Positions 52,274 to 60,061 of a stretch of 64,000 nucleotides of DNA are shown here, one piece after another. This DNA is from Claveliimonas monacensis (GTDB taxonomy: Bacteria > Bacillota > Clostridia > Lachnospirales > Lachnospiraceae), in the NCBI RefSeq assembly GCF_014982975.1, contig NZ_JADCKL010000007.1, forward strand, positions 60,779 through 124,778. The letters run 5' to 3'. The notes beneath the pieces are model-generated. The model was given only the letters and a program-made list of their open reading frames with translations, searched no databases and was not told the origin of the DNA. Positions within the stretch are counted from its first letter, which is position 1; each line of letters starts with the position of its first letter. The translations under genes were made by a program, and so were the position numbers.

Positions 52274-54035
52274 AGAGACATCAGACAAAAAGAAGAACAA
52301 CAAAAAAACGCTGAGACGGATCCTCCACTACATCCGGCCCTACACCGCTCTTGTAGTCCTCTCTCTCCTGCTCTCGGCACTGACCGTGGGACTGACCCTC
52401 TACATCCCCATCCTCACCGGCCGGGGCGTGGACTACATCGTGGGGGAGGGGCAGGTAGATTTCGCGGGACTTATGGCCGTGATCACAGGGATCCTCCTCT
52501 CCATTGCTGTCACCGCCGCAGCCCAGTGGATCATGAACCACATCAATAACAAGATCACCTACCGCATTGTCCGCGACCTTCGCGTTCAGGCCTTCAACCA
52601 TCTGCAGGAGCTGCCTCTGTCCTATGTAGACCGGCACTCCTCGGGCGATCTATTAAGCCGTGTCATCACAGATATTGATCAATTCTCGGATGGCCTGCTC
52701 CTTGGCTTTACCCAGCTCTTTACAGGCGTGGCCACCATTGTGGGAACGATCCTTTTCATGCTGGGCATCAATCCATGGATCACCCTGGTGGTTGTCGTCT
52801 TAAGCCCCATGTCCTTTCTGGTGGCAGATTTCATCTCAAAGAAATCCTTCACCATGTTCAAAAAGCAGTCTGAAACCCGGGGCGAACTGACCGGTTTCAC
52901 CAACGAGATGCTGGGGGGCATCAAGGTGGTCCAGGCCTTCGGCCACCAGGACGAGGCAAATAAAGAGTTTGATGAGATCAACAAAAGGCTCTCCGAGTAC
53001 TCGCTGAAGGCCACCTTCTTCTCCTCCATCACCAACCCCGCCACCCGCTTCATGTACTCGGCCATCTACGCAGGCGTAGCCATTGCGGGGTGTTTTTCTG
53101 TCATGGGGGGCATGCTCACTGTGGGACAGCTCTCCAGCTTTTTGAGCTACACAAACCAGTACACCAAACCGTTCAATGACATCACCGGCGTGCTGACCGA
53201 GTTCCAGAACTCCATCGCCTCCGCCGCCCGGGTTTTCGAGCTCATAGACGAGCCGACTGCTCCGGCGGAACCTGCAGACGCAGTGGTGCTGACAGAGCCG
53301 GAGGGACGCATTCTCCTGAAGGATGTGGATTTCTCCTACACGCCGGGCGTGCCCCTGATCCAGGATCTGAATCTCTCCGTAAAGCCGGGGCAGCGGATCG
53401 CCATCGTGGGGCCCACAGGCTGCGGAAAGACCACCCTCATCAACCTGCTTATGCGGTTCTACGATGTGCAGAAGGGCTCCATTCAGGTGGACGGCCACGA
53501 CATCCGCCAGATTACCCGCCACTCTCTTCGCACCAGCTACGGCATGGTCCTCCAGGAGACCTGGCTGAAATCCGCATCCATCCGGGACAACATCGCCTAC
53601 GGCCGGCCCGGCGCCAGCCTGGAAGAGATCATCGAGGCAGCCAGGAAGGCCCACGCCCACAGCTTTATCATGCGTATGCCGGAGGGATATGACACCATCA
53701 TCACCGAGGGCGGCGGCAACTTGTCTCAAGGGCAGAAGCAGCTTCTGTGCATTGCCAGGATCATGCTCTGCCTGCCTCCTATGCTGATCCTGGACGAGGC
53801 CACCTCTTCCATAGACACCATGACAGAGATCCGCATCCAGCGGGCCTTTGAGACGCTGATGCGGGGCCGCACCAGCTTTGTGGTGGCCCACCGCCTCTCT
53901 ACGATCCAGACGGCGGATGTGATCCTGGTTATGAACAAGGGACGCATCATCGAGCAGGGCACCCATCAGGAGCTTTTGGCAAAGCAGGGTTTCTACGCAG
54001 ACCTGTACTACAGCCAGTTTGCAGCGGACAGTTAA
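52266..54035 (+). CDS. heterodimeric ABC exporter, subunit with catalytic ATP site
   Basis: Predicted 589 residues: Walker A GPTGCGKTT, signature NLSQGQKQLL (Gln in place of the first Gly), Walker B MLILDEATSSID and H-loop VVAHRLSTI. The canonical Walker B Glu and His complement the degenerate partner, and the altered signature faces the degenerate site, as expected. I start at ATG 52266 (MHKETSDKKK), 9 bases after AGGAGG; the longer frame overlaps the upstream coding region. Likely exports drugs or lipids. Confidence 0.93.
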   Translation: MHKETSDKKKNNKKTLRRILHYIRPYTALVVLSLLLSALTVGLTLYIPILTGRGVDYIVGEGQVDFAGLMAVITGILLSIAVTAAAQWIMNHINNKITYRIVRDLRVQAFNHLQELPLSYVDRHSSGDLLSRVITDIDQFSDGLLLGFTQLFTGVATIVGTILFMLGINPWITLVVVVLSPMSFLVADFISKKSFTMFKKQSETRGELTGFTNEMLGGIKVVQAFGHQDEANKEFDEINKRLSEYSLKATFFSSITNPATRFMYSAIYAGVAIAGCFSVMGGMLTVGQLSSFLSYTNQYTKPFNDITGVLTEFQNSIASAARVFELIDEPTAPAEPADAVVLTEPEGRILLKDVDFSYTPGVPLIQDLNLSVKPGQRIAIVGPTGCGKTTLINLLMRFYDVQKGSIQVDGHDIRQITRHSLRTSYGMVLQETWLKSASIRDNIAYGRPGASLEEIIEAARKAHAHSFIMRMPEGYDTIITEGGGNLSQGQKQLLCIARIMLCLPPMLILDEATSSIDTMTEIRIQRAFETLMRGRTSFVVAHRLSTIQTADVILVMNKGRIIEQGTHQELLAKQGFYADLYYSQFAADS

Positions 54036-54052
54036 GTTTTTTTATTTTTTTC

Positions 54053-54081
54053 TTGACAGTCCTGCCAAAGTATAATATAAT
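54053..54081 (+). promoter_or_regulatory. promoter of tRNA-Arg
   Basis: Consensus TTGACA (54053-54058) and TATAAT (54076-54081) with exactly 17 bases between, about 30 bases before the tRNA. Confidence 0.85.
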
Positions 54082-54111
54082 AATTTTTGCTGTGAGAGAT
54101 ACGCAGCAAAT

Positions 54112-54185
54112 GTGGGCATAGCTCAGCTGGATAGAGCGTCTGGCTACGGACCAGAAGGTCGGGGGTTCGAATCCTCTTGCCCACG
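54112..54185 (+). tRNA. tRNA-Arg (anticodon ACG)
   Basis: A complete cloverleaf: acceptor GTGGGCA/TGCCCAC, D-arm GCTC...GAGC, anticodon stem TCTGG/CCAGA with the seven-base loop CTACGGA (anticodon ACG), T-arm with GTTCGAAT, discriminator G. No encoded CCA. It reads CGU and, after A34 to inosine, CGC and CGA codons. It has its own promoter and terminator. Confidence 0.95.
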
Positions 54186-54193
54186 TTGAATGA

Positions 54194-54222
54194 CGAGTTC
54201 CTGCAAGGGAACTCGTTTTTTA
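54194..54222 (+). terminator. terminator of tRNA-Arg
   Basis: CGAGTTCC/GGAACTCG stem (54194-54201 with 54208-54215) with a 6-base loop, followed by TTTTTTA. Confidence 0.9.
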
Positions 54223-54356
54223 TATTCTTCAGCTTTTCATTTCACATATATTTAATATCACAGTCACATTTTTATCACATTTTCTCTGTATAGTAATAAT
54301 CGAACAAAGGAACAAAACCTTTATTCAATTTTCTTTTTCATAATTTCCCCCTCCGG

Positions 54357-54385
54357 CCAGAGTGTTTTCACTCTGGTCTTTTTAT
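54357..54385 (+). terminator. free-standing terminator, possible end of a small RNA
   Basis: Perfect CCAGAGTG/CACTCTGG stem (54357-54364 with 54369-54376), TTTT loop, then TCTTTTTAT. No protein gene lies upstream within the 54223-54356 region; a TATAGT at about 54281-54286 could start an RNA of roughly 70-90 bases. Confidence 0.55.
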
Positions 54386-54479
54386 ACTGTTTTCGTTTGA
54401 CTTGCCCTCATGTGCAGGTATACAATAGAGTAGCTTGACATATGGTACATGCCCCATAAAACGGAAAGGATTGAAAAAA

Positions 54480-55385
54480 ATGACAAAAAAAATAGCCGTT
54501 ATCAACGACCTCTCCGGATTTGGCCGCTGCTCTCTCACAGCCGCCATCTCCGTCATCTCTGTCATGGGAGTACAGCCCTGTCCCCTGCCCACAGCGATCT
54601 TAAGCGGGCAGACCGGCTATCCTCACTACTACTGTGACAGCTATACAGACAAGATGCCCCTCATCCGCTCAGAGTGGGAGAAAATGGATGTCCATTTCGA
54701 CGGGATCTGCACCGGTTTCCTGGCAGACGAAAGGCAGGTAAAGCAGATCCAGATGTTTCTGGACAGCTTCCTGAAGGAAGACACCTTCCTTCTTGTAGAC
54801 CCGGTCCTTGGCGGGGATGGAAAACCCCACGGCCTCTTCACGGAGGGCCTCCTGGAAAAAATGAGGGAGCTTTGCCGGAAAGCGGACATCATCACCCCCA
54901 ACCTGACAGAGCTGTGTCTCCTCACAGGGGCAGACTACGAGGAGCTGGGAGCTGTCAGGAACATCCCCCTTCTCATGGAGGTGATCAGCGAGCTGGCCCG
55001 CTCCCTCCTCCACGGAAGGCTTCGGGAAGTGCTCATCACCGGCATCCACTACACGGACGAAAACGGGATCCCCATGATGGGAAATCTGGATGTCACCGCC
55101 AACGATCACACCCTGATCCCCTTCCCCTGCATCGGCGGCAGCTACTCCGGCACCGGCGATCTCTTCGCCGCCTGCATCGCAGCCGGCATGGCCAGGGGAG
55201 ACACTGTGGCGGACTCGGTGCGGCTGGCCGGCGAATTTATCAGCCTGGCCCTTTCTGACTCCATAAAAGAACAGGTACCTCGCAATGACGGCGTCAATTA
55301 CGAAAAGTACCTGTCCATGCTGGCTCCTAGCGAAACCCTCTGTAACGATTCAGACACGCATATATCTCCTGCTTCCTTGTCATAG
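54480..55385 (+). CDS. pdxY: pyridoxal/pyridoxamine kinase
   Basis: Predicted 301 residues of the ribokinase-like superfamily: VINDLSGFGRCSLTAA at the N-terminus, LVDPVLGGDGKPHG, ITPNLTELCLLTG, and the ATP/anion-hole motif GGSYSGTGDLFAA containing the catalytic Asp (about 222). It phosphorylates B6 vitamers to PLP, the cofactor of the decarboxylase in this window and many others. I start at ATG 54480, behind AAAGGA. The C-terminal end overlaps the convergent ABC-class ATPase gene by 59 bases. Confidence 0.9.
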   Translation: MTKKIAVINDLSGFGRCSLTAAISVISVMGVQPCPLPTAILSGQTGYPHYYCDSYTDKMPLIRSEWEKMDVHFDGICTGFLADERQVKQIQMFLDSFLKEDTFLLVDPVLGGDGKPHGLFTEGLLEKMRELCRKADIITPNLTELCLLTGADYEELGAVRNIPLLMEVISELARSLLHGRLREVLITGIHYTDENGIPMMGNLDVTANDHTLIPFPCIGGSYSGTGDLFAACIAAGMARGDTVADSVRLAGEFISLALSDSIKEQVPRNDGVNYEKYLSMLAPSETLCNDSDTHISPASLS

Positions 55386-57048
55386 CCAGGGAAGAGGGGA
55401 TGTATGATCCTTTCACCAGGCAGGCAAGCCCCCTGGTCTCTATCTCTCTCCAGATCTTCTCCGCCAGCTCCTCAAGGCTGGCGTTCTTTTTTGTCTCCAT
55501 CTCCTCGATGACATTTTTCAGCACGTAACTGAGGGTAGTGGTCTGCTCGCTGTCCGTGATCTGCTCCACATATTTGAGCTCCACTGTGTCTTTTCCTATG
55601 GAGAAACTGTCTTTCCCGTACTGTTTTACCTTGATCTGTCCATGCTTTTTGTCGATCTTCCCAAGTCGCGGATGCCGGGACATGACACCCCATCTGGCGA
55701 TCCCCTCGGACTCCTTCCGGTGGGCTGCCACAAACTCCATCTCCTCCTTGTTCCTGCTGCAGATCTCCTTCACCTGGTCCGTGATGTCATACGCCCGGTA
55801 GGTGTCCATCTGAATAATCTTGTCCGCAATGTAGAAGTAGGCTCCCGAGCTTCCCGCCACCAGGATGACCGAGACGCCCTTCTCCTCATAGAGCTTTCTG
55901 GCCTGTTCGATAAAGGGAGTGATGGGTTCCTGCTCCCTGGCGATCACAGACTGCATGAGAGCATCCCTCACCATGAAATTGGTGGCAGAGGTATCCTCAT
56001 CAATGAGGAGAGCCTCCGCTCCCGCCTCCACAGCCTCCACCACATTGGCAGCCTGGGAGGTAGAACCGCTGGCATCCTCTGTGGAAAAGTCCACCGTGTC
56101 CTTCCCATTTGGCAGATGATTGATAAAGGGCGAGATATCCACATGGGCCACAGCCCTTCCGTCCTCCGCCCGGATCTTCATGGCTGTATCATCTGTAATA
56201 ACATATTCCCTTCCATCTCCTTTAATATGATTATAGACGCCCAGCTCCAGGGCTTTTAGCAGCGTGGATTTGCCGTGGTATCCTCCGCCCACGATGAGGG
56301 TGATGCCTCTGGGGACCGCCATCCCCTTCAGGGCGCCTTTATGGGGGAGCATTAACTCCACTTCCATGCTCCTGGGACTTTCAAACACCACCGCACCCTT
56401 CATGGGCTTGTCCGAGACGCCGCTCTGCCGTGGCAGGACAGAACCGTTTGCCACAAAGGCTGCCAGCTCACGCTTCCTCAGCTCCTCACGGATAAAGGTC
56501 TGGTCCTCCGCCAGATCTGCCACCTCCTGGAGCACTTTTGCGTTCAGATTCCTGTAGTACAGCGCCCTCTTGACACACTGAGGCACGTAGTCAAACAGGA
56601 TCTTCTTCAGTTCAGGCGCATTGATGGTCCGCCCGTTGGCCGGAAAGCCCACTTCAAAACGCACCAGGATCCTCTTATCATTCATCTCCAGAGCCGTGCG
56701 CTCCAGCACCTCCTGTCCGCACCTGCTGATGCTGATCAGACCACTTTTTCCAGATCCCTTTGCCTGAAACATGTACTCGGAGACCTGTCGGGAAAACTCC
56801 CTGGTAAGATGGTCCTGCAGAGCGATCCTTTTGTCCTTTCTGTCAAAAAGCTCCTCCGGGAAGGCCGCTGTCTTCTGGGACACTTCTACACTCACCTTGG
56901 AGGGCGCTGCAAAAGGATCTCCCTGGACATGGTCGATGTGGAGGATAAAGCCGGGAAACTGCCAGCTACCGGCCAGGCTCTTGTAAGCCGGATAACTCTT
57001 CCTGTGTATGCTCATAAGCTGCTGTTCCAGCTGCACTGCTGTGTTCAT
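55327..57048 (-). CDS. ABC-class ATPase (PF09818-type) of unknown function
   Basis: Predicted 573 residues. The ATP-binding motif VGGGYHGKSTLLKALELG is a variant Walker A, followed by LLIDEDTSATNFMVRD, the Walker B with extended signature of the predicted ATPase of the ABC class. The N-terminal half (FPANGRTINA, PQCVKRALYYRN) is family-specific. It is cytoplasmic and has no transporter partner; the family's role is not known to me. It lies in the same strand direction as and 24 bases from the xpt stop. The last 59 bases overlap the end of the convergent kinase gene. Confidence 0.88.
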   Translation of the reverse strand: MNTAVQLEQQLMSIHRKSYPAYKSLAGSWQFPGFILHIDHVQGDPFAAPSKVSVEVSQKTAAFPEELFDRKDKRIALQDHLTREFSRQVSEYMFQAKGSGKSGLISISRCGQEVLERTALEMNDKRILVRFEVGFPANGRTINAPELKKILFDYVPQCVKRALYYRNLNAKVLQEVADLAEDQTFIREELRKRELAAFVANGSVLPRQSGVSDKPMKGAVVFESPRSMEVELMLPHKGALKGMAVPRGITLIVGGGYHGKSTLLKALELGVYNHIKGDGREYVITDDTAMKIRAEDGRAVAHVDISPFINHLPNGKDTVDFSTEDASGSTSQAANVVEAVEAGAEALLIDEDTSATNFMVRDALMQSVIAREQEPITPFIEQARKLYEEKGVSVILVAGSSGAYFYIADKIIQMDTYRAYDITDQVKEICSRNKEEMEFVAAHRKESEGIARWGVMSRHPRLGKIDKKHGQIKVKQYGKDSFSIGKDTVELKYVEQITDSEQTTTLSYVLKNVIEEMETKKNASLEELAEKIWREIETRGLACLVKGSYIPSSLAMTRKQEIYACLNRYRGFR

Positions 57049-57071
57049 ATTTCTGTCCTGCTCCTTTTCGT

Positions 57072-57662
57072 CTATTTCTCTTTCTGCTCCCGGAAAACAA
57101 AAGTTCCGGTCTTCTCATCCATGGCGTCCACAATAGCCAGGGACTCCAGCTGGTATCCCAGGTTTCTTATGATGCTGCCGCCGGCCTGGAAGCCTTTCTC
57201 AATGACGATGCCGATCCCCTCCACAGTGGCTCCCGCCGACTGGACGATCTGAATCAGCCCCTGGAGGGCACAGCCGTTGGCCAGGAAATCATCTATGATC
57301 AGCACATGGTCGTCCTCACTGAGAAACTTCTGGGACACGATAACCTGATTCTTACAGCGGTGGGTAAAGGACTCCACCTCCGCCACATACATCTCGCCTT
57401 CGAGGTTGATGCTCTGTGTCTTCTTGGCAAATACAACAGGCACTTTGAAATGCTGGGCAGCCACACAGGCAATCCCGATGCCGGAGGCCTCAATGGTAAG
57501 GATCTTGTTGATCGGCTTTTCCTCAAACCGACGCTTGAACTCCGCACCAATCTGATCGAACAGCTGGATATCCATCTGATGATTTAAAAAGCTGTCTACC
57601 TTCAACACATTCCCCTCTGTGATAATTCCGTCTTTTACAATGCGTTCCTCTAAAAAATTCAT
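57072..57662 (-). CDS. xpt: xanthine phosphoribosyltransferase
   Basis: Predicted 196 residues, the standard length. PRPP-binding motif [11 protein letters not shown] (about 121-131), with [11 protein letters not shown] and [12 protein letters not shown] upstream. It salvages xanthine to XMP in the cytoplasm. In many Firmicutes xpt is preceded by a guanine riboswitch; here only a sigma-A-like promoter and a short leader of about 30 bases are visible, leaving no room for one. Confidence 0.93.
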   Translation of the reverse strand: MNFLEERIVKDGIITEGNVLKVDSFLNHQMDIQLFDQIGAEFKRRFEEKPINKILTIEASGIGIACVAAQHFKVPVVFAKKTQSINLEGEMYVAEVESFTHRCKNQVIVSQKFLSEDDHVLIIDDFLANGCALQGLIQIVQSAGATVEGIGIVIEKGFQAGGSIIRNLGYQLESLAIVDAMDEKTGTFVFREQKEK

Positions 57663-57697
57663 ACCAAATTCCTCTTTTGTTTTTAATTTTACTATCT

Positions 57698-57726
57698 ATT
57701 ATAGGAGAAAACAGAGTAGTTGACAA
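57698..57726 (-). promoter_or_regulatory. promoter of xpt
   Basis: On the minus strand TTGTCA (plus 57721-57726) and TATAAT (plus 57698-57703) have 17 bases between. It overlaps the -35 box of the divergent HAD promoter. Confidence 0.75.
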
Positions 57727-57749
57727 TCACTGTTTTTTCATTCTATACT
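57720..57749 (+). promoter_or_regulatory. promoter of the HAD phosphatase-M18 peptidase operon
   Basis: TTGACA (57720-57725) and TATACT (57744-57749) with an 18-base spacer. The two -35 boxes share the bases 57721-57725 on opposite strands, so the promoters are back to back. Confidence 0.65.
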
Positions 57750-57839
57750 TTATCTGTCGCCGCAGGGCCGGGAGCAGGCTGCACACAGAGCAGATCATGC
57801 CACTCACCCTGCATTTTACTTGGACAGGAGAATATTCAT

Positions 57840-58553
57840 ATGGAAAAGATCACAACTGTTTTATTTGACCTGGACGGGACACTGCTGCCCATGGACCAGG
57901 ATCTGTTTGTAAAATCATATTTCGGGAAACTGGCGGAGAAAATGGCGCCCCGCGGCTATGACCCCGATGGTCTCATCAAAGCCGTGTGGGGAGGCACAGC
58001 CGCCATGGTACAGAACAGCGGGAAATCTACCAACGAAGAGGTATTCTGGAACTTTTTCAGCGGTATCTACGGTGAGAAGGCCCTGAGGGACATCCCTGTC
58101 TTCCAGGAATTCTATGAGGTGGAATTCCAGGAGGCCAGGCAAGTGTGCGGCTTCAATCCCCTGGCCGCCCAGGCCGTGGCCCTCTGCCGTGAGCTCGGAC
58201 TTCGCAGGATCCTTGCCACCAACCCGCTCTTCCCTTCCATCGCCACAGAGAGCCGGATGCGGTGGGCCGGCGTCTCACCGGAGGATTTTGAATACTATAC
58301 CACCTACGAAAATTCCGTACACTGCAAGCCCAACCCGGACTACTACAGGGACATCCTCGCCCACTGCGGCCTCCGTGCAGAGGAGTGCCTGATGGTGGGA
58401 AATGATGTGTCAGAGGACATGGTCACAGAGACACTTGGAATGAAGGTCTTTCTCCTCACAGACTGCCTGATCAACAAAGAAGGAAAAGATCTGTCCGGAT
58501 ATCCTCAGGGAAACTTTGAGGATCTGATGACTTTTATACAGAAACTCAGATAA
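57840..58553 (+). CDS. HAD-superfamily hydrolase
   Basis: Predicted 237 residues. Motif I VLFDLDGTLLPMD (catalytic Asp pair about 9 and 11), motif II ATNPLFPS, and the motif III/IV region with CKPNPDYYRDI and MVGNDVSEDM. A Cap C1 helical insert lies between motifs I and II. A phosphatase of a small metabolite; substrate unknown. Start is the ATG 57840, 9 bases after AGGAG. It is followed 13 bases later by the M18 peptidase, in one operon. Confidence 0.85.
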   Translation: MEKITTVLFDLDGTLLPMDQDLFVKSYFGKLAEKMAPRGYDPDGLIKAVWGGTAAMVQNSGKSTNEEVFWNFFSGIYGEKALRDIPVFQEFYEVEFQEARQVCGFNPLAAQAVALCRELGLRRILATNPLFPSIATESRMRWAGVSPEDFEYYTTYENSVHCKPNPDYYRDILAHCGLRAEECLMVGNDVSEDMVTETLGMKVFLLTDCLINKEGKDLSGYPQGNFEDLMTFIQKLR

Positions 58554-58566
58554 GGAGGGATGTGTC

Positions 58567-59901
58567 TTGCAGTCAACGATCCAGAATCTCTTTTCATTTA
58601 TCCAGGATTCTCCCACCAGCTACCATGCGGTGGACACCATGGGATCCGTCCTGCAAAGCGAGGGGTATGTACGTCTTGAGGAGAGTACCCCCTGGAAACT
58701 GGTTCCCGGCGGAAAATATTTCGTCACCCGGAACCTCTCCTCCCTGATCGCCTTCCGCATTCCCGCGGAACCTGCGGCCAGTTTCCACATCGCCGCCAGC
58801 CACGGCGACTCCCCCTCCTTTAAGATAAAGGAACTTCCGGAGCTTCCCTCAGCCGGCCTCTATGTCCGGCTGAATGTGGAAAAATACGGCGGCATGCTGA
58901 TGGGGCCCTGGATGGACCGCCCCCTCTCCGTGGCCGGGCGCATCCTGGTGGAAAAAGACGGGCAGCTCCGGACAAAGCTGGTGAACGTGGACCGGGATCT
59001 TCTCCTCATCCCCAGCCTGGCCATCCATATGAATCGGGAGGCCAATAACGGATTTAAGCCTGATCCGCAGAAGGATATGCTGCCTCTCTACGGAGACATT
59101 TCCCGCAGAGACACGTTCCTTCGCTGTGTGGCGGAGGCTGCCGGGGAGGATCCGGAGCACATTGCTGGGCACGACCTTTTCCTCTACTGCCGCATGCCGG
59201 GCACTCTGTGGGGGGCCGGAGAGGAATACATCTCAAGCCCCAGACTGGACGATCTGCAGTGCGCCTTCTCCTCCCTGACCGCTTTTGTACATACAGGAAA
59301 GGACAGCAGTCAGGTGGATATCCCGGAACCCTCTTCCATCCCCGTCCACTGTGTGCTGGACAACGAGGAAGTGGGCAGCGTCACAAAGCAGGGAGCCGCA
59401 TCCACCTTTCTGAAAGATACACTTCAGCGGATCTGTCTCTGTCTTGGCAAGTCAAGAGAGGACTATCTCACCATGTTGGCCTCCAGCTTCATGCTGTCCG
59501 CTGACAATGCCCACGCAGTGCACCCCAATCAGCCGGAGAAGGCGGATGCAGTGAACCGCCCTTCTATAAACAAGGGCATTGTCATCAAGTACAATGGGAA
59601 CCAACGGTACACCACCGACGCCGTGTCTGCCGCTGTTTTCAAGACCATCTGCCGCCGCGCGCAGGTGCCCTTCCAGACTTTTCTGAATCGGTCCGACATG
59701 GCGGGAGGCTCCACCCTGGGGAACATCTCCGCTTCCCAGGTGCCGGTAAACACAGTGGACATCGGTCTGCCCCAGCTTGCCATGCACTCTCCTTTCGAGA
59801 CTGCGGGCGCTGCAGATACAGACTATATGATACGAGCCATGGAGGAATTTTTCCGGTGCCGCATCCACTGTAAGGGCGACGGATCCTATGATATAAAGTG
59901 A
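58567..59901 (+). CDS. M18 family aspartyl aminopeptidase
   Basis: Predicted 444 residues. Zinc-ligand and catalytic motifs of the family are seen: ASHGDSPSFKIK (His/Asp, about 78-89), DNEEVGSVTK and LSADNAHAVHPN. M18 peptidases remove acidic N-terminal residues inside the cell. Start is a TTG, 8 bases after AAGGAGG. Together with the HAD gene it is transcribed away from xpt and ended by a strong bidirectional hairpin. Confidence 0.92.
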   Translation: MQSTIQNLFSFIQDSPTSYHAVDTMGSVLQSEGYVRLEESTPWKLVPGGKYFVTRNLSSLIAFRIPAEPAASFHIAASHGDSPSFKIKELPELPSAGLYVRLNVEKYGGMLMGPWMDRPLSVAGRILVEKDGQLRTKLVNVDRDLLLIPSLAIHMNREANNGFKPDPQKDMLPLYGDISRRDTFLRCVAEAAGEDPEHIAGHDLFLYCRMPGTLWGAGEEYISSPRLDDLQCAFSSLTAFVHTGKDSSQVDIPEPSSIPVHCVLDNEEVGSVTKQGAASTFLKDTLQRICLCLGKSREDYLTMLASSFMLSADNAHAVHPNQPEKADAVNRPSINKGIVIKYNGNQRYTTDAVSAAVFKTICRRAQVPFQTFLNRSDMAGGSTLGNISASQVPVNTVDIGLPQLAMHSPFETAGAADTDYMIRAMEEFFRCRIHCKGDGSYDIK

Positions 59902-59931
59902 TAAAATGCCTGGTTTTTCCAGGCATTTTAT
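59901..59931 (+). terminator. bidirectional terminator after the M18 peptidase gene
   Basis: A 13-base perfect stem (59901-59913 with 59919-59931), five-T loop; the stem includes AAAAT/ATTTT so that T-rich bases follow on both strands. Confidence 0.8.
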
Positions 59932-60003
59932 CATATTAACAAATCATTCAAAAAGTTCACAATTTATTTACTGAAAAATAGTAGTATTTCTCAACACAAG
60001 TGC

Positions 60004-60009
60004 TATAAT
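60004..60009 (+). promoter_or_regulatory. extended -10 promoter of the membrane pyrophosphatase gene
   Basis: TGC-TATAAT (TATAAT at 60004-60009, TG one base upstream) is an extended -10 element; no good -35 is present 17 bases upstream. The transcript would carry a leader of about 45 bases with a GGAGG SD at about 60048-60052. Confidence 0.55.
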
Positions 60010-60061
60010 TAGTCTCAAATCGTTATTTTTTCAACACATTAAGGAATGGAGGAAAGATTAT

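Noticed and set aside
57663..57720. Guanine riboswitch upstream of xpt
   Set aside because: The promoter -10 box lies only 36 bases from the start codon, leaving no room for an aptamer, and no purine-riboswitch core sequence is seen.
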